Shown here in pieces: positions 24,146-32,613 of a DNA stretch of 32,627 nucleotides. Below the pieces are notes generated by a model. That model ran no database searches. It had not been told where the DNA came from and saw only the letters and a program-made list of their open reading frames with translations. The translations under genes and the position numbers were made by a program. How positions within the stretch are numbered: position 1 is the stretch's first letter; every line of letters starts with the position of its first letter. Location: NCBI GenBank assembly GCA_030539035.1, contig JAUNSU010000037.1:1-32627 (forward strand). The letters are read 5' to 3'. The stretch comes from Planctomycetia bacterium (GTDB lineage Bacteria; Planctomycetota; Planctomycetia; Pirellulales; Thermoguttaceae).

Positions 24146-25126
24146 ATGGAACATTCAGACGAAAAAAATTATTCCTGTGCGCGGAATCAAAGAGATCACC
24201 TCCCCCACCCTCATCATTTCGCCGATCTTCATTATGAAAATGAACGGCGAACTTTTGTTGTTGTAATCATTACCCTGATTACAATGATCGCGGAGATCAC
24301 TGCCGGATACTTCTCGGGATCCATGGCCCTCCTTTCCGACGGATGGCATATGGGCACCCATGCGGCCGCGCTCGGAATCGCCTGGTTCGCGTATCGATAC
24401 AGCCGCAAAAATGCCGATCTTCCCAAATATACATTTGGAACAGGCAAAATCGGATCGTTGGCCGCTTATTCCAGTGCGATCCTGCTCGGAATCACCGGTC
24501 TGCTGATCATCCAGGAATCCGTCGAAAGACTCATCCATCCGGTCCCGATCCATTTCGATACCGCAATTCTGGTGGCAGTCATCGGACTTGCCGTCAATGC
24601 GGTCTGCGCAGGAATTCTTGCCGGAAAACATCCGCATCTGCATTCCCATCATCATTCGCACTGTGATCATGATCATGATCACAGTGAAGAATCCCACGGG
24701 ACAGATCACAATTTCCAGGCCGCGTTTATTCATGTCCTCGCGGATGCCTTGACCTCGGTCATTGCGATTGCCGTACTCCTCGCGGGCCGTTATTACGGTC
24801 TCATCCGGCTCGATCCCATTGCGGGATTCCTGGGCGCGATCATGATCCTGATCTGGGCCTTCGGTCTGATCCGTCAAACCGGTCGGATCCTGCTCGATTG
24901 CGATGTCGATCCGGAAATCCTGTCGAAGATCCGAACGATCTTTGAGTCGGAAAAAGGAACGGCCTGTCTGGATCTTCATGTCTGGAAGGTCAGCGAAAGC
25001 AAGCTTGCCGTAATCGTTTCCCTGCTTGCTGAAGATCCGCAGTCGCCGGAATATTACCGCGAACTCCTTGACCCGATACCGGATCTTGTCCATGTCAGTA
25101 TTGAAGTTCATCGTAAAAGTCTGTAA
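24146..25126 (+). CDS. dmeF: Cation diffusion facilitator, DmeF-like Co/Ni (Zn) efflux pump
   Basis: 326 residues with six predicted transmembrane helices, in the inner membrane. Helix 2 carries SDGWHMGTH (D65, H68, H72) and helix 5 HVLAD (H196, D200), the transport-site ligands of CDF proteins. The His/Asp-rich loop at about 161-188 (HPHLHSHHHSHCDHDHDH) and the His-rich N-terminus (HPHHFADLH) fit DmeF-type cobalt/nickel exporters. A cytoplasmic tail of about 80 residues ends the protein. These proteins exchange metal for protons. The ATG has almost no ribosome site and follows 12 bases after a terminator, so its promoter is unclear. It is first in a likely operon: the J-domain gene starts 9 bases after its stop. 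No metal-responsive regulator is in the window. Confidence 0.85.
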   Translation: MEHSDEKNYSCARNQRDHLPHPHHFADLHYENERRTFVVVIITLITMIAEITAGYFSGSMALLSDGWHMGTHAAALGIAWFAYRYSRKNADLPKYTFGTGKIGSLAAYSSAILLGITGLLIIQESVERLIHPVPIHFDTAILVAVIGLAVNAVCAGILAGKHPHLHSHHHSHCDHDHDHSEESHGTDHNFQAAFIHVLADALTSVIAIAVLLAGRYYGLIRLDPIAGFLGAIMILIWAFGLIRQTGRILLDCDVDPEILSKIRTIFESEKGTACLDLHVWKVSESKLAVIVSLLAEDPQSPEYYRELLDPIPDLVHVSIEVHRKSL

Positions 25127-25135
25127 AATGTAAAT

Positions 25136-26011
25136 ATGCAAAACGCGGGACAGAAACCGCAAGAGGAAATCTCCATAAATGAAGACAGCAGTCCATTATC
25201 GATCAATCCGGAATATGAGAACAGGATCAAAAAGATCCAGCGGCTGCAAATCGAAATTACGGATCTTCTTTTGGAACAGGAAACGCTCCGCACGGAATGT
25301 CTCCTTCTGGAACGGAAATACATGCTGATGCTGGGCGCTCTTGAATGCAAAGTGATTGAGTTCGATCGCGAAGTCCGGAGAATCCGGAGAAAGATCGAAC
25401 TCATTCAAGCCTCTGTCAATCGGGAAGAGAAAATTCAGATCGATCAGATCGAAGAGACCCTGGATCGGGAACTTCGGGAATACACAGAACAGATCGAAGA
25501 GATGAAAGGAAAAATTGACGAAGCTCTTGAATGGACCAATCATGTAAAGGGAGTGATCGAGAAAGAAGATTTGGAAAAGCTGAAGGTCCTGTATCGGAAG
25601 ATCCTGTTTCATCTTCATCCCGATTTGAATCCGAATCAAACGGATCGAGAGAAAAAACTTTTGCTTTCTGCGATGAAGGCCTTTGAAAATAAAGATCTTT
25701 TAAGTATGGATACAATTTATGTATCTCTGATGAAAATCAACTCTCCGGAAGAGAAAAAATCAACCATGGATGAACTGAAAGAAAAGATCGAAGATCTTCA
25801 GGGCAAAAAACAGAAGATTCTTAATTCCATTTCTGCGATCCGGCATTCCTGGCCTTACGGTCAAAAAGACTTTCTGGACAATGAGATCGAGGTTCAAGCG
25901 CAAAAAATGGAACTGGAAGAAAAATTGGAGTATCTTCAAAATCTTTACAATGAAGCTGAAGAAAAATTAAAAGAGCTGATGAAAAAACATGGCGAAGATA
26001 GTAAAAATTGA
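25136..26011 (+). CDS. Coiled-coil protein with J-domain-like HPD segment
   Basis: 291 residues, cytoplasmic, highly charged. Residues about 25-150 and 200-290 are heptad-rich coiled coil. Between them LYRKILFHLHPDLNPNQTDREKKLLLSAMKAFENKDL (about 152-190) has the shape of J-domain helices II and III with the HPD tripeptide at 161-163 that stimulates Hsp70 ATPase; helix I would be the preceding helix. There is no Gly/Phe or zinc-finger region, so it is a class III J-protein, not DnaJ. No ribosome site is seen, so translation is probably coupled to the dmeF-like gene (9 bases away). The next gene overlaps it by 23 bases. A partner for DnaK in a specific complex is the likely role; the client is unknown. 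Confidence 0.65.
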   Translation: MQNAGQKPQEEISINEDSSPLSINPEYENRIKKIQRLQIEITDLLLEQETLRTECLLLERKYMLMLGALECKVIEFDREVRRIRRKIELIQASVNREEKIQIDQIEETLDRELREYTEQIEEMKGKIDEALEWTNHVKGVIEKEDLEKLKVLYRKILFHLHPDLNPNQTDREKKLLLSAMKAFENKDLLSMDTIYVSLMKINSPEEKKSTMDELKEKIEDLQGKKQKILNSISAIRHSWPYGQKDFLDNEIEVQAQKMELEEKLEYLQNLYNEAEEKLKELMKKHGEDSKN

Positions 26012-26387
26012 TGATAAGACGATCCTTCCGATCATACACGGCGGATCCATACTCGGCGAGATATCCAAGCCATACAGCAAGAAGATTTTTTTGGTTGACG
26101 TACATATAGCGGGCACAAATTACGTGGAGAATATCAAGGATCTTGAACCCGGCTTAAAGGACGGAACGAAAGTTCATTTTTTCCGGGAACAGGAAAACGA
26201 GCATGATCCGCTTGCGATTGTGATCAAGGACGATCAGGGCAATAAGCTCGGATATATTCCGCGCAGAAAAAATGAGATTCTTGCGCGTCTTATGGACGCC
26301 GGAAAACTGATCTACGGAACGGTGTTCAAAAAACAGCAGACCGGCAACTGGATCAAAATCGAACTTCAGGTCTATCTCGACGACTAA
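25989..26387 (+). CDS. Stand-alone HIRAN-domain protein
   Basis: 132 residues, of which about 35-128 are a HIRAN domain: VDVHIAGTNYV (36-46), the REQENEHDPLAI core (66-77), GNKLGYIPRRKNEILARLMDAG (84-105) and a closing IELQVYL strand. HIRAN domains bind DNA ends or damaged/stalled structures and are usually fused to helicases or nucleases (HLTF/Rad5). Here the domain is alone, with a short N-terminal extension. The ATG lies 23 bases inside the J-protein gene in another frame, so the two are coupled and probably work together. Function with the J-protein is unknown. Confidence 0.75.
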   Translation: MAKIVKIDDKTILPIIHGGSILGEISKPYSKKIFLVDVHIAGTNYVENIKDLEPGLKDGTKVHFFREQENEHDPLAIVIKDDQGNKLGYIPRRKNEILARLMDAGKLIYGTVFKKQQTGNWIKIELQVYLDD

Positions 26388-26400
26388 AATCTGTAAGATA

Positions 26401-26511
26401 ATCTCCCATTAACCCGGGGAAGCGGGGAAAGATATCGATCCCGGAACACGGTCGGAACCCGAGCGCTGGGACGGTGCCCATCTTGGACACCCGGCAGCAG
26501 TGCCGCCGGGT
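26401..26511 (+). repeat. Long copy B of the CTCCCATTAACCCGGGGAA intergenic repeat
   Basis: The 26388-26669 gap has no gene. ATCTCCCATTAACCCGGGG opens the copy, followed by AAGCGGGGAAAGATATCGAT, which matches copy D (30861) over about 40 bases with few changes. CCCGAGCGCTGGGA (26458-26471) is shared exactly with copy C. The end has a GC-rich hairpin (ACCCGGC 26489-26495, GCCGGGT 26505-26511). Confidence 0.75.
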
Positions 26512-26558
26512 CAATGCGGCAGTTATCTCTATTATAATTTTCTCTTTTCAATCGGGAC

Positions 26559-26587
26559 TTGCAAGACGGATGCAAGTTTTGTATAAT
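26559..26587 (+). promoter_or_regulatory. Promoter with overlapping dyad for the beta-helix gene
   Basis: TTGCAA (26559-26564), 17 bases, TATAAT (26582-26587). A perfect inverted repeat, ACTTGCA (26557-26563) and TGCAAGT (26571-26577), covers the -35 and part of the spacer, a classical place for a repressor site. The ATG at 26670 is about 75 bases after the expected start site. Confidence 0.6.
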
Positions 26588-26669
26588 TATTATCGTTCGA
26601 AAGAACTGCGGCATTTTCCTTCGGGATACATTTTCACTTCATTTGAAACATTAACATCGAAAGAATATT

Positions 26670-28493
26670 ATGAAAGCAAAATCAATTTGGACAGTTCTTC
26701 TTCTACTGCTGCTCTTCCCGGCAGGCGCATCGGCGGCAACCTACTATGTTGACAGCTCGACGGGATCGGATGACCGCGATGGTCTTTCTCCAAAGACAGC
26801 TTGGAAAACGATTGATAAAGTCAATCAGGCAGAGATCAAGCCGGGCGATAAGATCCTCTTTGTCCGCGGCGGACTTTGGCGTGAAACCCTCCTTCCCAAA
26901 AGCGGTGAAGAAGGAAATCCCATTTATTACGGAGCTTACGGAAAGGGAGATCTTCCCAAACTCTACGGATCAGTCGACGCTTCGAATCCGGAAGACTGGA
27001 TCGAAGTTCAGCCGGGAATCTGGGCAACGAAAAAAATCGAACCTGTTGCCGGTGATAAATTCAATTGGAACTCAAAAGAAAATAATGCCGTTCAAGGAAA
27101 TGGATTCTGGCGTCGACATCAGGAAAAAGATGCGAAATGTACTTTTTCCTATCAGAAGAACGGATTCAAACTTGAATGCAAATCCTCCGGAACGAAACCG
27201 AATCATCTTCAGATCTGGGGACCTTCCGTTTCCAATAATCTCCCGAATTCCGCAATTCAGGTTGTTTTTCGCGCCCGATGTTCCAAGCCGTTCGAGATGA
27301 GCAACTTGACCGTTCAAAATATGAATTCTCCCTGGAACATCTTTTTTCGTGCTCCCGGCACTTCCAAAATCACTGCCGAATGGAAAGAAAATACGATCTT
27401 CCTTTTCAATCAGACAAAAACGGAAAAGAAAGATGAAAAGACGATGCTTTGTTACCACCTCAATCTTGGAGGAATGCCGTCGGACTGCGTCCTGGAATTC
27501 GAGATCCTTGATGTTCGCTCCGCTTCTCTGGATATTTCCAAAATACTTTTCTGGGATGTCGGAAATATTATCTTCAATCATGGTAATTACAAAAAGCTGC
27601 ATCGGTGCGGGATCAAAAAGTGGAAACTGAAAGATTGTAAAAATCCGGGCGACTACTGGTATAATGCGAATGATCAACGGGTTTATCTGCGGTTCGACGG
27701 CAATCCCGGCAAAGAACTTGATTCGATTGAACTGGCTTTGAGCAAGCATATTATTGAAGAGGGCAGCCAGCATGATATTATCCATGAAAATCTCGCGGTC
27801 GCTTATGGAGCGGCGCACGGATTCCACGGCGCATCAACAAAACGGATCACAATCCGCAAATGCGATATCTATTACATAGGAGGAGGACACCAGTTCACTT
27901 ATCCGAACGGAGTTCCTGTCCGATTCGGAAACGGAATCGAATTCTGGGGCGATTGCGACGGTAATCTCGTCGAAGAAAATCGAATATGGGAAATCTATGA
28001 TGCCGCTCTTACCAACCAGGGCCGCAATGGGACCGCAGTCAATTTGATCTATCGAAAAAATCTGATCTGGAATTCCGAATATTCTTACGAATACTGGAAC
28101 GCCTATATTACGGAAAATATTCTCTTCGAAGATAATATCTGCCTTGATGCCGGATACGGATGGGGCCATGATCAGCGTCCGAATCCGAACGGCGCCCATC
28201 TTATGTTCTATCGAAATCGCGCCAAAACAAAAAATTTCGTCGTTCGCAATAATGTTTTCAGTGAATCGACCGAAGTTTGCATTCGAATGGAAAACGATTG
28301 GCGCGAAGGATTGATCCTTGAGGGAAATCAGTATTATCAATCGGAAAATCCCCTTCTCCGCTGGTGTGTAAAGACCTATTACCAAAAGGACGAACTGAAA
28401 AAGATCGCCAAGGAATTGGGAATGGAAAAAACCGGAACCTTCAAAAAATATGAAAAGACCGGCGAAGCAAAAAGGAGATTGATTTTGAAATAA
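26670..28493 (+). CDS. Secreted right-handed parallel beta-helix protein (polysaccharide-lyase-like)
   Basis: 607 residues, signal peptide about 1-22 (ending ASA). ATYYVDSSTGSDDRDGLSPKTAWKTIDKVN is the standard start of secreted beta-helix proteins. Residues about 45-115 begin the helix, a beta-rich insert (about 135-300; FRARCSKPFEMSNLTVQNM) looks like a carbohydrate-binding-like domain, and the helix resumes with repeats such as IRKCDIYYIGG, NLVEENRIWEIYD, NLIYRKNLIWNSE, ITENILFEDNICLD and FVVRNNVFSEST. This fits pectate-lyase-like or other polysaccharide-degrading enzymes; the catalytic residues cannot be named. It has its own promoter with a dyad. No other enzyme of one defined polysaccharide pathway is adjacent. 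Confidence 0.75.
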   Translation: MKAKSIWTVLLLLLLFPAGASAATYYVDSSTGSDDRDGLSPKTAWKTIDKVNQAEIKPGDKILFVRGGLWRETLLPKSGEEGNPIYYGAYGKGDLPKLYGSVDASNPEDWIEVQPGIWATKKIEPVAGDKFNWNSKENNAVQGNGFWRRHQEKDAKCTFSYQKNGFKLECKSSGTKPNHLQIWGPSVSNNLPNSAIQVVFRARCSKPFEMSNLTVQNMNSPWNIFFRAPGTSKITAEWKENTIFLFNQTKTEKKDEKTMLCYHLNLGGMPSDCVLEFEILDVRSASLDISKILFWDVGNIIFNHGNYKKLHRCGIKKWKLKDCKNPGDYWYNANDQRVYLRFDGNPGKELDSIELALSKHIIEEGSQHDIIHENLAVAYGAAHGFHGASTKRITIRKCDIYYIGGGHQFTYPNGVPVRFGNGIEFWGDCDGNLVEENRIWEIYDAALTNQGRNGTAVNLIYRKNLIWNSEYSYEYWNAYITENILFEDNICLDAGYGWGHDQRPNPNGAHLMFYRNRAKTKNFVVRNNVFSESTEVCIRMENDWREGLILEGNQYYQSENPLLRWCVKTYYQKDELKKIAKELGMEKTGTFKKYEKTGEAKRRLILK

Positions 28494-28730
28494 GGTTTGA
28501 ATCCAAGCGCCGAAAGCGGAACATGTCAGCCGTGCGCAAGCCCGTAATGAAGTGAGCGAAGCGAACGGAATTAGGGAATTCACGTAATTTTTTTCGCGCG
28601 GCGGCACCGCGAACGCAGCGTGTTCTTTTGGAATGGCGGACCCGGTGAAGTCGAAATAAACAAATCCGATATAATAAATACAGAACGGAAAGAATTTTTG
28701 CCAATCTTAAATTTTTTTGGGAGGAATTTC
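28494..28730. other. Intergenic region with GC-rich repeat-like segment
   Basis: Holds GAGCGAAGCGAACGG and GAATTAGGGAATTC (a small dyad) near 28554-28581, then a GC-rich CGCGCGGCGGCACCGCG stem-like stretch near 28596, unlike the surrounding composition. A TATAAT is at 28670-28675 with no clear -35. The segment may be another intergenic repeat, but no second copy is in the window. Confidence 0.4.
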
Positions 28731-30689
28731 ATGGAAAGCAATAAAATTTCAGCCGATTCGTTTCCTCGTGAAAATCGATTTACTTATATTTTTTCGCGAG
28801 TATTCGTCTTTACCGTGATGATATGCTTTTTGCTCGGCTGGAAATCGTTTTTCTCTTTTAATTTTTACAATATTCTGATCATGATTTTATGTTTGATCTG
28901 GATGATCCTTATGGAAATCGTGTCCAAGATCTATATGCACCGCAATGGTATTCCCATCCCATGTCCTCCGGAAACTCCCTGGTTCAAACGTCTTTTTCGG
29001 CGAAGATTTCGGATCAAACGATGGTCAGTTGTCTTACTGTTCATCTGTTTGACTTACATTTTTTCTTTTATGTATTTTTTGGGATCCTGTTTTATAATTG
29101 CGTATTTCTTTTATCCTGTTCCAATCGGAAAGAATACGACATTCATCACATCACCGCTAACTCGAAACGGACAAGATCCGGACTATTGCCAGGCACTTCG
29201 CGACTTTAATGAGCCTTTGTGCTCTCCTGAAGAAAACGGATTTCGTCTCCTTGCGGAACAGATCGGACCAGAACTGTTTCAGCAGTATGAAAAATGGCCG
29301 GATAATGTTCGGAAAACGGCCTGGAAAAGTCTGTGTCAACGCTTAAATCTTTCTCCGGACATCGTCCCTTCTGTTGAATATGCCAATCCGGCAAATGATT
29401 TGCGTAAATTGGAAAATTCAAATAAACTGCCGGAATCGTACAAAAAGCATGAATTTTTTCGAAGGCCTTGGACCGCGAAAGAATTTCCGATTATGGATGA
29501 ATGGCTTCGAAAAAATAAAAAGACACTTGATATGTTCCGAGAGGCAATGGGAAAAAAGTATTTCTATTTTCCGGTTATTTCAAATGAAAACCTTGGTTCG
29601 CAATATGGTAGAATATATCCGAATGTTCCCAATTCGGTAAGATACACAATGTTAAATGCACTCTCATTATCCCTTTTTCGGGATCTGGGCGATGAAAACA
29701 GATCGTCCGCACTGAGTACACTTGATCTTATGATCCATTGTGAAAATCAATACGTGCTTTATGAATCGGGATATCCGTACAGTGTGATGAGGTATCTGCC
29801 CGGTGTCCTGCGATCGCATCTTTTCGGTGAAACAGAGATCAAATCCGTACAGAAATCGCTTCATTCCCTCATGGAATCCTGTAATAATACGGATCGATAT
29901 CTTTACAATATTCGAATTCGCAACCTGGCCGAATTTTTATGCACGATCAAAGATATCGCAGAACCGTATTCCGATAAAAAAGGAGATTATTATGATCGTT
30001 CTTTCCCTGAAAAGGTCCTTTTAAACTGCCCCAAAGCAATGCCCTTTCTTCTGATTCTGGAAGATATAAATAAATACGCGGAGAAATGGGACGAAAAGAT
30101 CCGATCGAGAAATTTCAGCAATACATCGCAATGCGGCGATTTAAAGGATACAGAAAATATTCTGAACAGTATTTCGCGATTTTCCTTCTTTGTGTTTAAG
30201 AAGGGGATAATAAAAGTGCCCTTTCTTATCAGTATATCCATACAGTCTGATACGTTTCGGTATGAGTACAAACGCTGTATGGAATTCCTTGTCCGGCTGG
30301 AAATGCTGGATATTGCCTGCGCTTTGGAACTCTATTATCTTGATCATGGTCAATACCCGGAAAGTTTGGCAGATCTATCCGGAAAATACCAGAAAAACAT
30401 TCCATCCGATAAATTTTCAGAAAAGAACGAAATGTATCAATATCATCGATTTGATCATGAAGGAAAAGACCATTCGGGCAAATCAGAATCGGGATATTTT
30501 CTATACAGTGTCGGAATGGACGGGCAGTCATCAGACTGGTTCTCGGTGAACGAATCGGATCCCGGATCAGAAAATAATAACCGGAAAGAAAATAATTCTT
30601 CGAACGATTCAGATCGGAAGAAACGGTTCGAGAAAATCCGGAAAATGAGCGACGATATTCTGTGTCCAGGATGTGAGTTTGTGTTCTGA
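28731..30689 (+). CDS. Membrane protein with pseudopilin-like C-terminal segment
   Basis: 652 residues from the ATG at 28731, which has a strong GGGAGGA site; the frame is open upstream but without support. Three transmembrane helices (about 20-37, 42-62 and 95-130) are followed by a basic linker and a large soluble region of about 500 residues without a recognised domain. Near the end, EMLDIACALELYYLDHGQYPESLADLSGKY and GYFLYSVGMDGQ resemble the mature part of type II secretion/pilin-like proteins (GspG), a tail common in Planctomycete and Lentisphaera membrane proteins. The extreme C-terminus is polar and ends in a Cys-rich CPGCEF. Codon use is more AT-rich than in the neighbours. Function unknown. 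Confidence 0.55.
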   Translation: MESNKISADSFPRENRFTYIFSRVFVFTVMICFLLGWKSFFSFNFYNILIMILCLIWMILMEIVSKIYMHRNGIPIPCPPETPWFKRLFRRRFRIKRWSVVLLFICLTYIFSFMYFLGSCFIIAYFFYPVPIGKNTTFITSPLTRNGQDPDYCQALRDFNEPLCSPEENGFRLLAEQIGPELFQQYEKWPDNVRKTAWKSLCQRLNLSPDIVPSVEYANPANDLRKLENSNKLPESYKKHEFFRRPWTAKEFPIMDEWLRKNKKTLDMFREAMGKKYFYFPVISNENLGSQYGRIYPNVPNSVRYTMLNALSLSLFRDLGDENRSSALSTLDLMIHCENQYVLYESGYPYSVMRYLPGVLRSHLFGETEIKSVQKSLHSLMESCNNTDRYLYNIRIRNLAEFLCTIKDIAEPYSDKKGDYYDRSFPEKVLLNCPKAMPFLLILEDINKYAEKWDEKIRSRNFSNTSQCGDLKDTENILNSISRFSFFVFKKGIIKVPFLISISIQSDTFRYEYKRCMEFLVRLEMLDIACALELYYLDHGQYPESLADLSGKYQKNIPSDKFSEKNEMYQYHRFDHEGKDHSGKSESGYFLYSVGMDGQSSDWFSVNESDPGSENNNRKENNSSNDSDRKKRFEKIRKMSDDILCPGCEFVF

Positions 30690-30720
30690 GATTTGGACTG
30701 AAAATAAAGGGAACGTGTGA

Positions 30721-30832
30721 AATTAACCCGGGGAATAAGAAAAAACATCGATTTGTTTGTGCGGTTGGAGCCCGAGCGCTGGGAGGGGTAAGCGTCCTCG
30801 CTTATCCCCGGCGGCAACGCCGCCGCTCTGTA
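30721..30832 (+). repeat. Copy C of the intergenic repeat with two hairpins
   Basis: ATTAACCCGGGGAA begins the copy, CCCGAGCGCTGGGA is at 30771-30784, then GGGGTAAGCG/CGCTTATCCCC (30785-30809, loop TCCT, one bulge) and CGGCGGC/GCCGCCG (30809-30825, loop AAC). The 298-base gap 30690-30987 holds only this copy and copy D. Confidence 0.75.
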
Positions 30833-30860
30833 ATAAACGTGGAGTTTATAAAAAAACACA

Positions 30861-30960
30861 ATCTCCCATTAAACCGGGGAAGCGGTGAAAAATATCGATA
30901 CAGGAAAGGCAGCGACGAAGTCGCATACGGAGGGCGGTCATCTTGGCCTTCGCCGCTTGG
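30861..30960 (+). repeat. Copy D of the intergenic repeat
   Basis: ATCTCCCATTAAACCGGGGA, then AGCGGTGAAAAATATCGAT, matches copy B over about 40 bases. Hairpin GCGAC/GTCGC with loop GAA at 30912-30924, and TCATCTTGGCC near 30938 recalls CCATCTTGGAC in copy B. It ends about 28 bases from the end of the next gene. Confidence 0.7.
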
Positions 30961-30987
30961 TTCACTTGCTCTAAATCCCCAATCCGT

Positions 30988-32613
30988 TTATCGATATTCG
31001 AACGAAACAGCAATGTCGAGAAGGATCGCATTTTCCTCTTTCGCTTTGAATCCGATCTCGTTGATTCCCGCGTGAAGCTGTGAAGCGTCAAGCGGAAAGT
31101 CGATCCATTCCGGCCATTTCTTGTTTTGTATTCCATTCGTCAATATTTTCCCATTGACAAAAACAGCCAGCGGCGAATCTTTCAGTCCTGTATTGAATCG
31201 ACAGCATAAGAGAATTTTTTTCGGATTGCGTTCCGGTTCCTTGCCGAAATCCATTTCATATATTTTTTCTTCGTTCGGATTGAATACCGCAGGAGTATCA
31301 GGACAAAGAATCGGAAGATGCCGGTATTTTTCCCCTTCCTTCAAATAATGGGTCGGACGATAACCATTATGCTGGGTCGTTTGAAAGAAAACTTTATTGA
31401 CCGATTTCAGCGCCTCAATCGACGCACAGCTTGTAAGAAATGGTGCCTTGCCGGAATATTCGTTAAAGAAATGGATCCCGGCAACCCCGGCGTCCCAAGC
31501 GGCAACTGCTCGGGCCGCATAGGCAGGTTCTCCCCAACGGGAAAATCGATTATCCCCTTTCTTAACACGCGACTCACTCAGTCCGGCGTAAACCGGAACG
31601 TGATATTTTTTACCGAATGCCGACCAATATTCCCACTGATTCAAATGAAAATAATCGGATCCGATAAAAATATCCGCGAGATGTTCTTTCATCCAATAAT
31701 CGAAATCAAGTCCAAGCGCTTTCGCGTATTCAAGATCATCCGGAACGCGTACTGTTAAAAGAATCGGACGGTTTCGGCGCATTCCTTCCCGATCGGTTAC
31801 CTCGCGCATACGCTTCATCAGTTCATTCATGTATTCCCTTTCGCGATCGGAAGCGGATTCCCCCTTCGCTGAAGAAGGAAAGAAAGTCAAATGGCGGCAG
31901 AAATCAAGTTCGATTCCGTCCACATCGTAATTTTGACAGACTTCTTCCACGTAAGAAACAGCAAGATCGCGGATCTCGGGAACCGCGTAATTCACGCTCG
32001 ACCATCGACCGTATTTCATGGAGTGCCGTTCCGCGATATTTCCGACGAGCCATTCCGGATGTTCTTTCTTCAAGGTCGGAAAGAGAGGATGATACTTTTT
32101 TTCCGACGAAGCCGCATCATGTGTATCGTTCATTCTCATTGAAAAAAAGCATTCCAGATTATTTTTATGGCTGAATTCGATCATGATCTGGAGAACATCT
32201 TTTCCCTGATCCGCAAGATCTTTGGCAATATTTTTTGTTCCTTTCGTGTTCTCATCACTCCAGGTAAGAAATTCACCTTTCTTCGTTTTGTGAGTAAAGA
32301 GACCGAATCCGGCACTTTGCGGAGTATAGGTCATCGTCGTTATCCCGGTCTTGGGAAGATTTGCCGCACGGCGTTCAAGAAATCCCTGTACGGTCGCTTC
32401 TTTATTCGCGGGATAATAAAAAGCGTCGCATCCGTCGTTATTATGAGAAATTCGATGCTGCCAAGCGAGACGGTCCCGTTCTTTATTGTATTCGTCTTGC
32501 GACATGGTTCCTTTACCGGTTTCGACTGAAATGACCGCACTGCACAAGAACAGGCAAGAGGCAAATAAAAGTGTTTTCGGCAAATACAGTGAACGTGATT
32601 TGTTGTTGAACAT
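30988..32613 (-). CDS. Secreted family-10-like glycoside hydrolase (GHL10/DUF187-type)
   Basis: 541 residues. The ATG at 32613 has GGGAG about 10 bases upstream, just inside the window edge. Signal peptide about 1-29. The TIM-barrel core has FFSMRMNDTHD, RWSSVNYAVPEIRDLAVSYV, YDVDGIELDFCRH (the LDF/DG motif of GHL10-like barrels, Asp/Glu catalytic candidates), LLTVRVPD and DIFIGSDYFHLNQWEYWS. The last 130 or so residues (YEMDFGKEPERNPKKILL to the end) are a beta-sandwich like a carbohydrate-binding domain. These enzymes hydrolyse glycans of unknown type, from memory. Upstream promoter lies outside the window. Confidence 0.7.
   Translation of the reverse strand: MFNNKSRSLYLPKTLLFASCLFLCSAVISVETGKGTMSQDEYNKERDRLAWQHRISHNNDGCDAFYYPANKEATVQGFLERRAANLPKTGITTMTYTPQSAGFGLFTHKTKKGEFLTWSDENTKGTKNIAKDLADQGKDVLQIMIEFSHKNNLECFFSMRMNDTHDAASSEKKYHPLFPTLKKEHPEWLVGNIAERHSMKYGRWSSVNYAVPEIRDLAVSYVEEVCQNYDVDGIELDFCRHLTFFPSSAKGESASDREREYMNELMKRMREVTDREGMRRNRPILLTVRVPDDLEYAKALGLDFDYWMKEHLADIFIGSDYFHLNQWEYWSAFGKKYHVPVYAGLSESRVKKGDNRFSRWGEPAYAARAVAAWDAGVAGIHFFNEYSGKAPFLTSCASIEALKSVNKVFFQTTQHNGYRPTHYLKEGEKYRHLPILCPDTPAVFNPNEEKIYEMDFGKEPERNPKKILLCCRFNTGLKDSPLAVFVNGKILTNGIQNKKWPEWIDFPLDASQLHAGINEIGFKAKEENAILLDIAVSFEYR

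Noticed and set aside
24155-25162. Open frame of 335 codons on the minus strand over the dmeF-like gene
   Set aside because: Antisense to a clear CDF transporter; its composition (Met, Ile, Arg, Asp) is a mirror of that gene.
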